A stretch of DNA of 64,000 nucleotides from Humulus lupulus (GCF_963169125.1 NC_084795.1:279444122-279508121); one strand, 5' to 3'. Positions 12,086-24,914 are shown, counted from the stretch's first letter. A program made the numbers and translations. The notes: generated by a model from the sequence alone, not told the origin.

Positions 12086-12339
12086 AATTTATTCATACAA
12101 GTCAATATTTTATTGACCTTTTATTTTATCTATGACATCCGTGATAGACATTATAAAATAATACGCACGCTTTTATGGGTTATAACAATAAGAATTATAT
12201 GTACTTAACTTGAGTTAGCTATTAAACTATAGCTATGGGGTTGACTAACTAGCTAGGGTTTAAGTTAACTAAGAGTAGTGGTTAAGATTAAGAGTGTTTT
12301 GAATTGGTTGAATAAACTAGTAAATATCTCCTCCTTTTT

Positions 12340-12912
12340 ATGTAGTAGTAGACAACCCTGTGTTTGATAATAAAGTCTGCTCTAATTAATCTCAGTTAAA
12401 CAAAACTCGAGCTTGTTCTTCTGGGAAGAAGGAGGAGGAAAATAGAGAAGGCTTCTCCTCTGATTCAATGTAAGGCCATATTTTCACACCCAACCATTCT
12501 TTATTTATTCTTCATTTTTACAATATTACATATCCACATATTTCTAAATATATACACATATATCTGTGTGTGCATGCTCATCATGAACTCATATGATTCT
12601 TTTTTATAATGGCTGGCTATTGGGCTTTTTCATTTTTGTTGGTTTATATGTATATACATATATATATATATATGCAGACACATTTATGTTAATAAATATA
12701 TATATGATAGTTTTAGTGCTTGATCTGAAATGATCGATTATTACTGAGAATGAAAAATGCTAATAATTAAGGTTGACAAATATATTGAAGATACAGGCTT
12801 AAACATAAGATATAATTTATATTAAGTTTTAACTAATAAGCTTTTGGCTCTATGATTAACGTTGCTAATTGTTTTCTGTTTTTGTGCATGAATTGGCTTA
12901 ATATTGTATTAG
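12340..12912 (+). promoter_or_regulatory. VWA gene leader: 5'-UTR exon and first intron
   Basis: A purine-rich leader ends with a good donor (AAT|GTAAGG) at 12469/12470. An acceptor (TTGTATTAG) ends at 12912, followed by 13 untranslated bases and the ATG at 12926. An intron in the leader just before the start codon is common in plant genes. The transcription start and TATA box cannot be fixed. ataata at about 12367 is a weak candidate. Confidence 0.5.
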
Positions 12913-12925
12913 TTTTCTCGGCAAA

Positions 12926-15900
12926 ATGAGCTTCAACGATGATGAGCCGATTGTTGCAATCCAAGATGGCTCAGGTTTGTGTTTATTGTCACATAAATAT
13001 ATATATATATAAATTTTCCTTTGACTATAACTTATTATGTGTATGTCTCTCAATATACCTATATATATATATATATATATAAGTGAGGGTGGCAATTGCG
13101 CATCCTAATGTAAGTCTTATGTATTTATGTTTGCTTAGTTTTTTTTAAAATATATATATATAATTATAGTTTTATATTATATATAAATAATCTCTATATA
13201 TATTATATCTAAATACAACGTTGATATATATAAATCATATTTACATAGTTATATGATATATGATATATATATAAAATAAAATAATATTTAATAAGAAATT
13301 AATTAATAGAAAGTCATAGTGTACACCGTAATATACATGCATCGACTATTTTTAATTTCTAATGTATCTCACAATATTTTTTAGTGAATTTGATGAAGAA
13401 AAAGAGCTCCAATCATCACTTGATAAAAAATAAACTATCACACAAATTTATAAGATAAAAAAATAATATAATAAATATGATTTAATTATTTAAATTATCA
13501 TAAAATATTATATTTTAATTAATTTTTTTATTTATTTATTTTTTCTTAAGTTTATATTTGTTCTACATTTTAATTTGGCGGAGACAACAAAAGATTATAT
13601 ATTATATGTTTAATATGATATTAAATTTAATTTTAATTAAATTTTATTTAAGTCATTAAATATATGATTTTATTATTTTTAAATAATTATTATTGTAAAA
13701 TATCTCAAAAATATCATATTTTTATTTATTTATTTATTTAAGTTTAAGTCATGTTTACAATCTATCATTAAATATAAGAATATTTTATTAAATATAAAAA
13801 TATTTTTTTAAATTAACGAAAAAAAATAAAAATCTATTAAAACTAAAAAGTTTCATTATATATACACGTTTTACATAAAAGAGATATATAGCTAGACGTA
13901 CCAACTAGTCAGTTTATATAATATAAATATAATTGATGGTTTTTTTTGTAATAATATTATTATGAAATTATGTAAAAATATATTGTTCATATTAGCTTTG
14001 AGTTGTTTAAAATTTTATATGTTGTCTTCTCTAGACTTTTATTCTAGGTATATATATAAGTTAAGGGTTTATATTATTTTATTTTTTTTTAGATCAATCA
14101 TTTTGTCTTATTCTTTATTTGGACTTTTGTGTTTCAACAGATTTTATTTTGGACTCTACGTTAGTAAAATAGTCCAATTACACGTATAAACTTAATTTCA
14201 ATGGAGGAAAAATTGAATATAATAACACAAATGTTAAGAGAAAATGAATTTTTTTTTGTTTTAAATGATTAGTGTAATAAATTATTTGTAATTTCAGTTA
14301 GAAAATTTTAACCAATTTTATAATTTTAAACAATTTTACAACAAAGTTCAAAAAATCATTTGTTAAAACAGTAAAAAAAATATATAAACTTATAATTTAA
14401 TGGTTCTCACTACACCAAGTAGTTGTTCAATTCTATGTTAACTAGCTTATCCTAGCTAGCAATATAGTTCTTAAGAATATGTCACTTATATTTTTTTTCA
14501 GAACTACGTGACTATATAACGTTGAATAATGTTTGAACTTGTAATTTTCAGAGGAAAAACCGACGGTCTTTGTAGCAGGCAAAACAAAGTTGTCAATCAT
14601 CAACCAGACAGAGGCACCACTAGAAGAAACCAAATTCAAGGTGATGTTGGAGCTGGTTGGGGCAGGACTCGGCGGAAGTAACAGATCCGGAGTTGATCTA
14701 GTAACCATTTTAGATGTGAGTGGGAGCATGAAGGATGACAAGTTAAAAAAAATGAAGATAGCCATGCAATTCATCGTCAAGAAACTCAGCCCAATTGATC
14801 GTTTGTCCATTGTCACATTCGAGGCTACTTCCAAGAGGTTATGCCCATTGCGGCAGATGAAAGAAGAAACTCAGCCTCAGATGGAGAACATAGTCGATGC
14901 TTTGGTAGCCAGCGGTGGCACCAACATCACTGATGGCCTTCAAACTGGGTTGAGAGTCATCAGTGACCGCACTCTCACTACTGGTCGTGTGGCTGGTATC
15001 ATACTTATGTCTGATGGTGAACAAAATGTTGGTGGTGATGCTGCGCAAGTTAAGATCGGCAATGTGCCCGTGTACACATTTGGTTTTGGCGCAAACCATG
15101 AGCCAAAGGTACCTCATGATGATCTTATAAATAAGTTAATAAGTTCACACATCAATCAATCGAATAACTCTTATTGTTATATTTGTATAGGTGCTCAAGG
15201 CCATTGCAGAGAACAGTACAGGAGGAACATTCTCAGATGTTCAAAACCAAGACAACTTGAGCATTGCATTTTCACAGTGTTTGGCTGGGCTTCTCACTGT
15301 GGTTGCCCAAGACCTAAAGCTAACTGTCGCAAAATCTGAAGAAAATGAATCGACCATTGAGAAGGTCCATGCCGGAAACTACCCACAAACCAAGGACGAT
15401 GAAGATGGCTCTGTAACTGTTTTGTTTGGTGATCTCTATGACAAAGAGTTGCGTAGGGTTATAGTGGACCTTGTTCTTCCAACTGTTGATAAGAGAAAGG
15501 GTGCAGATATTCTAAAAATTGATTACAATTACAAGTACGTACGTGTGTCTATGAATGCTTTTGTAGTCATTATATCATGGTACGTAGATATTGAACTAAT
15601 TATACTCTGATCTATATACCTATATATGAGCAGAACTGGAGGGAGACCTTTTGTTGCCAATCCTATAGTGGTTACCATAACTCGCTCAGGAACATCGGCG
15701 GCGGCGGAGAAGGAGGAGGTGACGATGGAAGAGAACCGTCTTCGAACTGCAAAGATGATAAAAGAAGCAAGATTCATGGCTGACGAGAACAAGTTGGATG
15801 AGGCTAAAGACAAGCTTGTCGATGCCCAAAACATGCTCGATGATGTTGAAGTTGATGAGACAAGCCCTAATAGTTCATTGATTGAGATGTTGAGATCTGA

Positions 15901-16246
15901 GTTACAACAGCTGCTGAGGTTGATGAAATCTCAACAGATGTATGAACAGCAAGGGCGTCCTTTTGCGCTCTCTTCCGAGACATCTCATGATCGCCAACGT
16001 TTCGCCTCGAGGGGAGATGTTGAGAAGATGCGTTTGTTTGCTACACCACGTATGGACGCATACCTCGAGCAAGCCAAGACATTTGTCGAGGACCCCTCCA
16101 AGCCATTGCCCACTGTGGACGATGATGTCAAGCAAGAAATCGCAGCTAATCCCCTTGCTCCCATCATTGGAGCTCTTAGCTACTATATTCAGTCTGCCAT
16201 TCAGTCCCTTCAAGCTATTGATAACATAATCAACACAAGTCGTTAA
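12926..16246 (+). CDS. VWA domain protein of the plant WAV3-like group, lacking a RING finger
   Basis: Coding exons are 12926-12974, 14552-15108, 15191-15534 and 15634-16246 (1,563 nt, 520 residues), all with GT/AG borders and matching phases. The start MSFNDDEPIVAIQDG resembles the segment that follows the RING finger in plant RING-VWA ubiquitin ligases. A VWA domain follows, with an intact metal-binding MIDAS motif (LDVSGSM, a later GGTNITDG and MSDGEQNVGG). The C-terminal half contains MYEQQGRPFALSSETSH and a helical end, like the 'Vwaint' region of this family. No RING cysteines are encoded in the exons found, so ligase activity is not expected. It may act in protein-protein contacts or regulate full-length relatives (inference). 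The reading frame is intact and looks functional. Confidence 0.85.
12975..14551 (+). other. Long first coding intron of the VWA gene
   Basis: This 1,577-bp intron runs from donor CAG|GTTTGT to acceptor TTTTCAG. It joins the single leftover G of exon 1 to AG of exon 2, giving a glutamate codon. It is very AT-rich, with (TA)n runs near 13000-13082 and 13150-13280. No coding sequence was recognised within it. An open stretch at 13962-14189 is low-complexity and judged spurious. Confidence 0.75.
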
Positions 16247-16609
16247 ATAAATCAATGTGTGCTTTTATGTTCCTTGTTCTCATTTTGCTTTTGTTTAATT
16301 CGATAACAGAATAAACCAATTAATAAGAGAAGTGGTGCCTTGTGTGGTTAATTTGTTGGTTTGTATATTAACGGCTCATTTTAGTTTCAACTTATTATTT
16401 TCTATTCTTATGGTTGTGGGTAGTATTATTAATTCTTTTTAATTTTCTCTAGAATTGACTTATTTTCCAACACCAAGTCAATGATCATATATATCATTTA
16501 TCCAACTTCCATGGATATAAAGCATTTGCAATAAAGTAACTTGAAAATGCCACCACGCACATACCAGAAATTAGAATGTAGCATATTGTTATAGGTATAT
16601 CCAAGGTGA

Positions 16610-16715
16610 GATTCATTTATTTAAATTTAATAAGTATTATAAAGTATCACTAACCAATTATTAAATATCAAACTAATGTGGTATTGGAACCTTAACCTTC
16701 AAAATAACAACACTC
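16610..16715 (+). repeat. Dispersed repeat, right copy (pairs with 11984-12085)
   Basis: It is in the same orientation as, and clearly related to, 11984-12085, ending in the same aataacaacactc phrase. Together the copies bracket the VWA gene at a distance of about 4.5 kb. Confidence 0.5.
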
Positions 16716-18019
16716 ATACGTGCCATGCTACCGAACACCCAACCTACAACCACGATCACCTACTGAACCACAACTGCCATGGCCTATGGGGTTGAAACAT
16801 TGAGAACTCATGGTAAGCCCAAAGCTTAAATATCAGGACTCTCTCAAAGTGGAAGTAGGCGTTCATCTCTTGTCTTCTTTATTTGTTCAAACCAAGCACG
16901 GCCCTAGGCATGGGCCCATTTAAAAATTTAAAATGGGATAACTTGAAAAATACTCAGTTTTAAGATTAGTTAACTAAAAATAGCTATTAATAATATTTAG
17001 TTGAATATTACCCACCTTTTTAAGCACATTTCTCATATTACCCTTAAAACACTACTTGAAGTCCAATGCAAAAATCTCAATCTTTGCCTCTGTCGTGTTA
17101 TTTACTTCCTTCTTTAAATAATATTCCACTGTGAGTTCCACTAGACTACTATATAATGGGTAGAGTCATTAATAGTTTGGGTATTAATTAAAGAGTTTTA
17201 AAAGATGGGTAAAAATTAAAAAAGTTAACTTAAATTGGGTACTAGGTGTAATTTTCAAATTTTTTTCATTTATTTCATTTTTTTATTTTTTAAAATTCCT
17301 AACTTCTTACTTTTACCATCAAATAGACTTAAATTTGATAGGTCAGCCGAATGTCAAATAAAGTCTTGATAAATAAAGCCCAACCCAAACCTAAAGCGTA
17401 TAAGCTAACTAAAGTCTGAAGCCCAAGTGCCAAACGTGAAGAGAAATTTACATAAATATATATGGTAAATCTAATCTTAATTGGAAAAATTATACAAAGC
17501 ATTGTAAATTTTAAAAAGAATTTAAAATATAGAATTTTATAGAAATTACAAAAATATAGATACCATTTTGTTACTACTTGTTACAATTTTATATTTAGTC
17601 TGTAAATATTGTTTTCAAAATTATAACATATAGTTACAAAAAAAAATTATTATTACAAATTTTTAAATTTTATTTACAAAAGAAAAAATTATTTACGATT
17701 ATGCCACAAAATATGGTAAGTTGACTAATTAAAAATATGGAAAATTTATAAAACATATTACCATAAACAAATTCACAAATTTTATTAAAATAAGTAACCC
17801 TGCTTTTTCGATTTTCTTTAACTCTCCTAAACAAAATTCATTCATGATCATGTTCTCTGGCATCAACATCTTCTCCAGTATCATTCTCTGAAAATCTTTA
17901 TAGACATTATTACCTACAAGATTATGATAGTCTTCTCCGGCAACAATCTATATTCTTCTTCTTCATCATTGGTTGTTTTGAAATCTAGTTTTTTTTTTCA
18001 AAACTAGTTTTTTTTAGAT

Positions 18020-18530
18020 CTGGTTAAGTAACCAGTTACCATCACGATATGAAACTAGTAAATTTCATATCTATTTTTTTTCAGATCAGGCTAAGTAACC
18101 ATTACCATCACAATCTGAAACGAGTATATTTCAAATATATATTTTTTTATTCATGTTTAGGTTAAGTAACTTGTTTATTATTCAGGTTAAATCTTATTGT
18201 TATTAGCGCATCGAGTTATTTTGATAGTAATAACCGGTTACCACCACATCACTTAAAAAAATTTAATAAAAAAACTGATAGTGGTAACCAGTTACCACCA
18301 CATCACTAAAAAAAATTGATAGTGGCAACTAGTTACTACCACATCACTGAAAACATAAAAGTTAATTTTATAATGCTAACCGGTTACCACTACTTCATTA
18401 AAAAAAATTAATAGTGATAATCGGTTACTATCACATCACAAAAAAATATATTTTTATGGTGGTAACTCGTTGCTACCACATCAATTTTTAAAATAACTAA
18501 TTCGACACTAGCAACCTGTTATCGTCACTT
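18020..18530. repeat. Degenerate array with palindromic core GTGGTAACCGGTTACCAC
   Basis: About nine units, 35-65 bp apart, each contain a self-complementary core such as gtggtaaccagttaccac, taaccggttacca or gtgataatcggttactatcac, often followed by CACATCA. Cores start near 18028, 18093, 18231, 18281, 18322, 18375, 18413, 18459 and 18507. The spacers are A-rich. The cores are better kept than the spacers, which is unusual for a drifting satellite. Confidence 0.65.
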
Positions 18531-20310
18531 AAGTTTAAAAAAATATAGTACAACAAAAATAATATTACCAAAATATGGGGAGAAACCCATAAAAATGTAA
18601 AAACAAAAGAAAACAAAAAAAAATACCATAAAAAATGCACAAAATTAAAAACCCTATATTTATCAAACTTATTGTAAAATATATCATATTTCATGTAATT
18701 TCACAAGCGTGATAGGCAAAAAAAAAAAGACCCAAAAAAATAATTAATACAATTTTAGAATCCTTCTCTTTACTTTTCACTTTCACCTTTTTATCAATTA
18801 CTTTCTCTCTCTCTCTTCCAATGATCACCACAGCTACGTAAAAAAATCTTCACTTGTTATAAAACTATTAAGAATACTGAAATATAAAGTATAAAGAAAT
18901 AGACAGAGTAATAGAGAGAGATGTAAAGAGATAGTGAAACTCTTGTATGTGTTATTTCAATGAAGGAATGACCCCTATTTATACAGATAAATAAACTCTA
19001 AGGAAATCGGGTAACTACTCTGAATACAATCAAGAATTAATGCTGATATTTTACTTTGGGTAACCTAGTAATTATTCATTATTATAGACATTCATATATA
19101 GAATATTTTCTTTTTTTTCTTTCTAATATGTATATTATCTACCCACATTGTCCACAACCACCTCTTCAATATTATAGAAAAAAATTCAAGGTAAGTATAT
19201 TTAATATATAAATATAGAATAAATAGGATTTTTACTCCTCGAACTATTACCACTATTAAATCATACCCCCAAATTTTTTGAGTTGTTAAAAATTTTCCCT
19301 GAACTATGCACATTACCGAGTTGTGAGACTTCTGTTAAATTTCGTCTTATGTGACTAACATAAAGTTGATTTTGCACTTTAGATAGTGCCACATATGTAA
19401 TTCAAAATAAAACTAATTTTAAATTTAAAAATATATAAAAAATAATAATTTTAAAAGATTTAACGAATTTGCAAAAATCTAAAATTTTAAAATTAAACAA
19501 AAAATCAAATATTAAAAAAAAGACTTAATTTAAACAAATTTAATTAATAAAAAATTAATTTAACAAAACTATAATATATGCTTTCCTTAAGGAGGGGTAC
19601 TTTGGTAAATTTGCCTTGGTTAAGGGGGATTTGGAAAAAAAATTGTGATTTATGTGCTTTATGATATATATGAATATGTCTTCATGATATTAAAATGTAT
19701 GAGTAAACTTTTATGTATGCCTATGGTTGTCCAAAGAATGAAGACAGTGATCACACGTTGTTCCTTCAAGTGCGTGCATACTTGTCAATAATATCTAAGA
19801 TTTGGGATTAAAGTACAATTATGAAACTTATGATAGAAATTAGTTTAAGAAAGAATTACTAGAAATGGCTTAAGTGAAGTAATGTGGAGGTTTAGATGAG
19901 GGATGAGATGGTAATTTGCTGATAGATGGTTAGTATAAATAAATTAAGAAATCATAGGGTTAGGGTTTTGAAACATTAAGGAAGAATAAGAGAAATTATT
20001 CTATCAAGCTTGGATCTCGGGAGTTTCTTTGGACTAATATTGAAGGAAGGATTTCGTGGTCTAGGGTTGTCGAATTCGTGGGGTAAGATTTCTTGTACAT
20101 TCTTAAGTTTTCATAAAAGTTTCAATTAAAGTTCTTAAGTTTGAATGCCTAATAATGACGATAAGGATAGATGTGCATGTTAGATTACTAAGTGCTTGCT
20201 AGGATATATATTGTTGACATATATTGATTAGAAACATGATTAGTGTGAATGTATGGGTGATTAAAGGTCTGGTTGTTTGAGTTTTTGGAATAGCTTGTTG
20301 AGGAAGACAA

Positions 20311-20379
20311 TGTAACGCCCTAAAATCCTAACACCGAGACCTTCATATAAACATACAACTTAAGTCTAACCTCACTAAA
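20311..20379 (+). repeat. Short remnant starting TGTAACGCCC, split by the chromovirus
   Basis: These 69 bases look like the start of an older LTR (TGTAACGCCCTAAAATCC). They end with the duplicated CTAAA that borders the chromovirus. Their continuation resumes at 33319 and again at 34094 and 41691, each time after another insertion. Confidence 0.45.
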
Positions 20380-22777
20380 TGTAATGCCCCAAAATCCCTA
20401 ATGAGGTTTATGGTTGGATTAGAAGGCTGGGGGGTGTCATAATTGATTTATTATGCTATTAAATGATTATGTGCATGTTTATGTGAATTATATTATAATA
20501 TGATGTTAAATGCATGCATGTGGGTCCACATTTCATGACAGGGCCATTTTGGTAATTTGGCCCGCTGAGGGCGTAATTGTATATTTTCATGCATGTGTGG
20601 TGATTATTGATAAGGCCACATTATAATGTGAATTTTTTCGAGTTATTCGGCATGAGACGATCTTTGAATAGTAGTTAGTGGTTTGGTCATAACGAGGTTG
20701 ATTTCGGGGCTCGGGGTGAGTCTCGAGGTAATTTGATGATTAGTGCATTACCGGGAATTAAAGGGTAATGGAATATGATTTATTAGTATTTGAGAATATT
20801 GGGAATAACGAGTATTGGAGGACGTTAATTATGATTAACGATATAGGCAGGAAAGGACGATTTTGCCCTTGGTGGCTGTTAAGGAAATGAATTAAGCCTA
20901 GGGGTATTTTTGTCTTTTGACTTAAGGATATATGTGAACTTGAGAAAGTTGTAGAAGGTCATAAGGTGAAGCCAAAATAGAGCACTAGTTTTCCTCTCCC
21001 ACGATCATCTTCTCCTTCTCCTTCCCTTTGAATTTTTGAAGCTCCAATTAAGGATTCAAGCTAGGGAATCAAGCCTTGAGGGTTTAGGATTGTGTTTAGT
21101 CATTGAAGAGAGTTTAATCTTGAGCTTGAGGTAAGATTCAGCCATGAAATTTATGGTTTTTACTCTGCTTTGAAGTTAGTTTTGAGCTAGAATTTTTTTA
21201 TTATAGAATTGAGTAATTGGTGTGGTTTTTAGTGGTTCAAAGCTTGGGTTTTATTGTTGAAATGTTGATTGTGTTGTGGTAATGCTTAGTTTGGATTTGG
21301 AGATGTTTGAGTGAGTTTTTAGAAGGATTAAAAAAGGGAAAATTTGAGGTTTTGATGGGAGAAAACAGGGGTTTTTAGCTGATGGGAAGGTAGGGTCGCG
21401 GCGCTTGGAAGCAGCATAGGGTACAGGAGCTTGAGGCTGGTGCCTCTGTTTGGGAGGCGGGCCGCGGCTCTTAAGAGCATTTTTGGCCAGAAATGTATTT
21501 TTTTCATGGGAACTCAAACCTTAAGCCTCGAGATCGTTCCTACTACCCAGTTTAGTAAGATTCGACGTTTCGGAGGCTAGGTCTTGATTTGGGAAATTTT
21601 TATTATTTATTTTATTGAAGGAATCCCATATTTAGTTATGACTAGGTGATCGCTAAGGAACTAAAAGATTGATCGTTCTCAAGGGTCGTTCTTTTACTAT
21701 TTCTCGCTCGAACCAGAGGTAAGAAAATTGTACTCCATGTGTGACATGCATGGTTATTCACGAGGCATGTTGAGTAACATATATGTGGACATTGATTGCA
21801 TATTAAATGCTTAGCAATCTTGCTTACTTGTGAATGGCACTTACTTATTAGTCAGAATCAGCAATGGTGTCAGTATTAACTGTGAAGCTGTGACTTACTA
21901 GTCAAGTTCGGCAGTAGTACTGAGCATTGGTCGTATGGTATTGGCTTAAGAGTCAAGAATAGTTTTAGCGTGTTTAACGCAAGCCGAAAAGATTAGATCT
22001 AATCGACATAAGCATTGAATGACTCATCATGAGCATTAATGCTTGACCGACCTCAAGTTCGATGAAAAATAAAAGCGCTTGTCTAGTCTAATGGCTAGTC
22101 ACTCAGAGTCAGGGCTAGAAGGCCCAGGTGACTGCATTGTCACATGGCTAAGGGTGCGGAACCCACGTTAGTGACTCCATGGTCACTCATTTGGTTTACA
22201 TTAGTGACTCACTCATTAGTCGCTCATCTGGTTTAAGCTAGTGACTCCATGGTCACTCATTTGCTAAGGGTGTGTAACCCACATTAGTGACTTACACATC
22301 AGTCACCCATCTGTTTAGGGCTATAAGCTCTGGATGATTATCATAATCATCATCTAAAATTATATACATGCAGTAATGAGTTTTCTTGCTGAGCCTTGGC
22401 TCACGGGTGCTATGTGGTGCAGGTGAGTGGAGAGCTTAGGTGGCGATGTGTACATATGCGGCTACTTGACCACCACAGTCAAGGAGTTTCTCGGAGGAAC
22501 TAGGGTTTAACCCTTTTTTTTTGTCGCTTAGGTCAGCGGGTTGTAATTTTACACTGTAATGACCATTTTGGATTGTAAATAACTTGTAAACGTTTTTATG
22601 GGCCCATGAACAATTTTATGTTTTAAATAAAATATATTCTTTCCTTTTTTATCGAGTTTTTTCACCTTAGCCTGTTAATAACACCTAGATGCACGTTTAT
22701 AACCAAATGACTCGATTAGTGAGTTAAGCACGGTTCAAAGCTCATAGTAACCGTCTTGAAGTAACCAGGACATTACA
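20380..22777 (+). mobile_element. 5' LTR of the chromovirus
   Basis: It starts TGTAATGCCCC and ends GGACATTACA, directly before the primer site. At 2,398 bp it is complete. It includes a GC-rich palindromic block (21393-21472: gtcgcggcgc and gggccgcggc). Imperfect repeats of 'gtgactccatggtcactcat' type lie at about 22130-22310. Two GGTAAG donor-like sites (about 21130 and 21720) flank the GC block. The opposite LTR is much shorter because of internal deletions. Confidence 0.9.
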
Positions 22778-22780
22778 ACT

Positions 22781-22791
22781 TGGTATCAGAG
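22781..22791 (+). other. Primer-binding site, initiator tRNA-Met
   Basis: TGGTATCAGAG lies 3 bases after the 5' LTR, as expected for priming by initiator methionine tRNA. Confidence 0.9.
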
Positions 22792-23220
22792 TGTGCCAAG
22801 GTTTAGGGTTCCTGTAGACTGGTTGGGCATGTACACTCGTCACTGAAGTCAAACTCGACTCATGGTTTGGTAACTATTTATGTAGTTATATATTTAACTG
22901 CTTAAATATAGTATAAATGCTTTACTTGTCTACATGAGATACATTGATAAGGCTGGGCCTTTACTACTGCATCATCAGCAACAATGTGCTTATTAGTATT
23001 GATATTGCTAGAACATGCTTACTAGTATTGTTCATTGTGAATTATCAATTGATACGTGTTAAATGCTAAATGCTATGATCATGTATCCATCTGTATATTT
23101 GTATAACTGTGGAATATGGGTGATTATCTACTTGTTCTTGGACCGTGAGGCGGCAAGAGCTTTAGTTATCACTGCCTAACTGGTCGTATTGACTATTGCA
23201 GCAAGGTTTAAGTTGTAAGA

Positions 23221-24310
23221 ATGATTCCAAGACAAACAGATTCATCAGCTGGCCAGGAAGATCAAGGCCAGAATAACATATCAGGGTCAAGAGAATGACC
23301 AGAGTCAGATTCCACAGCCAACTCCTGATAACTGGTAGCAATTGTTTAATGACCTGCAGGTCAGAGTTTTGCGGTAGGAAGAAGAAATCCGCCTCCTTAG
23401 ACAATAGCAGGTTCTTGCAAGAACCAGTGTACCTGAGGCACCACCTGTATCGGTGCCAATAGTTGAGCAGCTACCTAAGGTTGGAAACAAATGGGAGCCT
23501 CTTTATGAAAGGTTCAGGAAACAACAACCTTCAGTATTTGAGAGGCAGTGCAGATCCTGCAAAAGTTGAGCAATGTCTGAGCATGATTACCACCATCCTT
23601 GACTTCATGAGGGAGTCTGGTAATGAGAGGGTGGCCTATGCCACTTATATGGTTCGGGAGGATGCCCGAATTTGGTGGGAAGTTATATCCCAAACAAGAA
23701 ACATCAATGCCCTGAGTTGGGAAGAGTTTCAGACTCTGTTCAACGAGAAGTTTATAATGATTCCATCAAGGCTGCAAAAGCTGAGGAGTTTATCAGATTT
23801 CTTCAGAGGAGTTTATCAGTGACTGAGTATGTTCTGAAGTTTGATATATTGGAAAAGTTTGCCATGGAGCTGGTGCCCACTGATGGGACCAGAAGGGAGA
23901 GGTTTCTCCAGGGACTACAGCCTAGATTAGCCTGGGATGTTCGTATTACCACTGTGGCCGGGGTTACTACCTATGCACAGGTGGTTGAGAAGGCGCTCAC
24001 AGCTAAGAGTGCAGAAAACAAGATCTGGCGGGACAATGCAGCCAGAAGAGAGTTGAGGAGGATAGGTCCTCCATTTGTGGGTTCTAGTAGGGGTGGAAGC
24101 CCCAGTGATCAGAAGAGGAAGGTTCCTGATACTTTTCCAGCTCCAGGCCCTGACAGGCGACCTCGTGGTATTTCAATTGGTCGTTAGGGTGGCAGTGAGG
24201 CCTGGAAGACTTATCCTAAGTGCCCTAGGTGTAAGAGGCATCATTTGGGAGAGTGTAGGGCAAGGGCATGCTTTTTATGTGGAGCAGTGGGTCATCTCAA
24301 GAAAGATTTC
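23221..24310 (+). pseudogene. Chromovirus gag, frameshifted
   Basis: The frame opens at ATG 23221 but is broken within about 25 codons and again near 23335. Recognisable gag segments in changing frames are KWEPLYERFRKQQP (23490-23530), ARIWWEVISQTRN (23665-23705), SVTEYVLKFDILEKFAMEL (23817-23873) and the zinc-knuckle region at 24215-24310. The knuckle reads CPRCKRHHLGEC then CFLCGAVGHLKKDFP, so the final cysteine of the second CCHC box is phenylalanine. A shift near 23760-23820 splits the capsid part in two. It closely parallels the family-B gag at 5706-6407. Confidence 0.85.
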
Positions 24311-24399
24311 CCTAAAGCAAGAAAGGAAGAACCCAGAAAAGCGGACAGCTCGGCCCTAGCTCGAGTGTTCGCATTGACACAAGCAAAGGCTGAGGCTTC

Positions 24400-24800
24400 A
24401 CCCTTGGTAGTTACAGGTCAGCTTCTTAGTGTTGGAACCCCTTATACTGTTTTGATTGATTCTAGTGCTACACATTCTTTTGTTGCTAGTAGAATTATTG
24501 ATAGACTGTGTAGACCCTGTGATTATTACGTTGTGGGGTTGGGAACCTTATTACCCACTACAGAGTTAGTAGTATCCAGGAGATGGGTTGGATCTTTGCC
24601 AGTGGCAGTGAAGGGCAGAGAGTTGTCAATGGATTTGATAGAGTTGGTTATGACTGACTTTGACATGATTCTGGGTATGGACTGGTTAGTGAAGTACGAG
24701 GCAACCATTGATTACAGAAGGAAGATGATCACCTTTGAGCCTGAAGGTGAGGATCATTTGTGTTTGTTGGTACTATGCATGGACCTCGCATACCTATGAT
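24400..24800 (+). pseudogene. Chromovirus retropepsin with altered active site
   Basis: This region shows the protease pattern VLIDSSATHSFVAS near 24450-24490 and FDMILGMDWLVKYEATIDY near 24660-24715. The usual D-S-G triplet is D-S-S here. The glycine is nearly invariant in aspartic proteases, so activity is doubtful. The frame is lost near 24800, before RT. Confidence 0.82.
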
Positions 24801-24914
24801 TTATGTTTTAAGGGCTAGAGATCTATTGCAAGGAGGTTGTATTGGATTCTTAGCTAGTGTGGTTGACACCACTCAGGTCATGCCAGTGAGACCAGATTAG
24901 TCTGTGAATTCCTG

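Larger units (their letters stand above)
10125..12300. other. AT-rich intergenic region upstream of the VWA gene
   Basis: No gene is seen. It is AT-rich with poly-A/T runs. It contains a short array at 10400-10503 and, at its right, a dispersed repeat that is found again downstream of the VWA gene (see 11984-12085). Confidence 0.6.
16247..20310. other. Intergenic region downstream of the VWA gene
   Basis: The first 100 bases should hold the VWA 3' UTR (aataaacca near 16310 is a possible polyadenylation signal). The remainder is AT-rich and holds the right copy of the dispersed repeat, the palindromic array at 18020-18530, and, at about 18890-19010, an LTR-like 'gtgttatttcaatgaaggaa' leader. 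19210-19660 (starting 'ggatttttactcctcgaac' and ending in a 'gtactttggtaaatttgcc' stretch) looks like a non-autonomous DNA transposon, but its termini were not resolved. No coding sequence is supported. Confidence 0.5.

Noticed and set aside
13000..13082. TA-rich microsatellite as a regulatory element
   Set aside because: Simple (TA)n slippage in an intron. No evidence of function.
13084..13109. A possible extra 26-base exon in the VWA gene
   Set aside because: It has AG and GTAAGT borders, but joining exon 1 directly to 14552 keeps frame and gives a natural glutamate. Adding the 26 bases would break the frame with the canonical acceptor at 14551.
13962..14189. 75-codon open frame in the VWA intron
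   Set aside because: Low-complexity AT-rich text with hydrophobic composition only because of base content. No motif.
14442..14834. Antisense open frame over the VWA exon
   Set aside because: It lies opposite a clear spliced coding exon and has no family resemblance. The same applies to open frames at 14839-15117, 15529-15834, 15902-16255 and 15985-16167.
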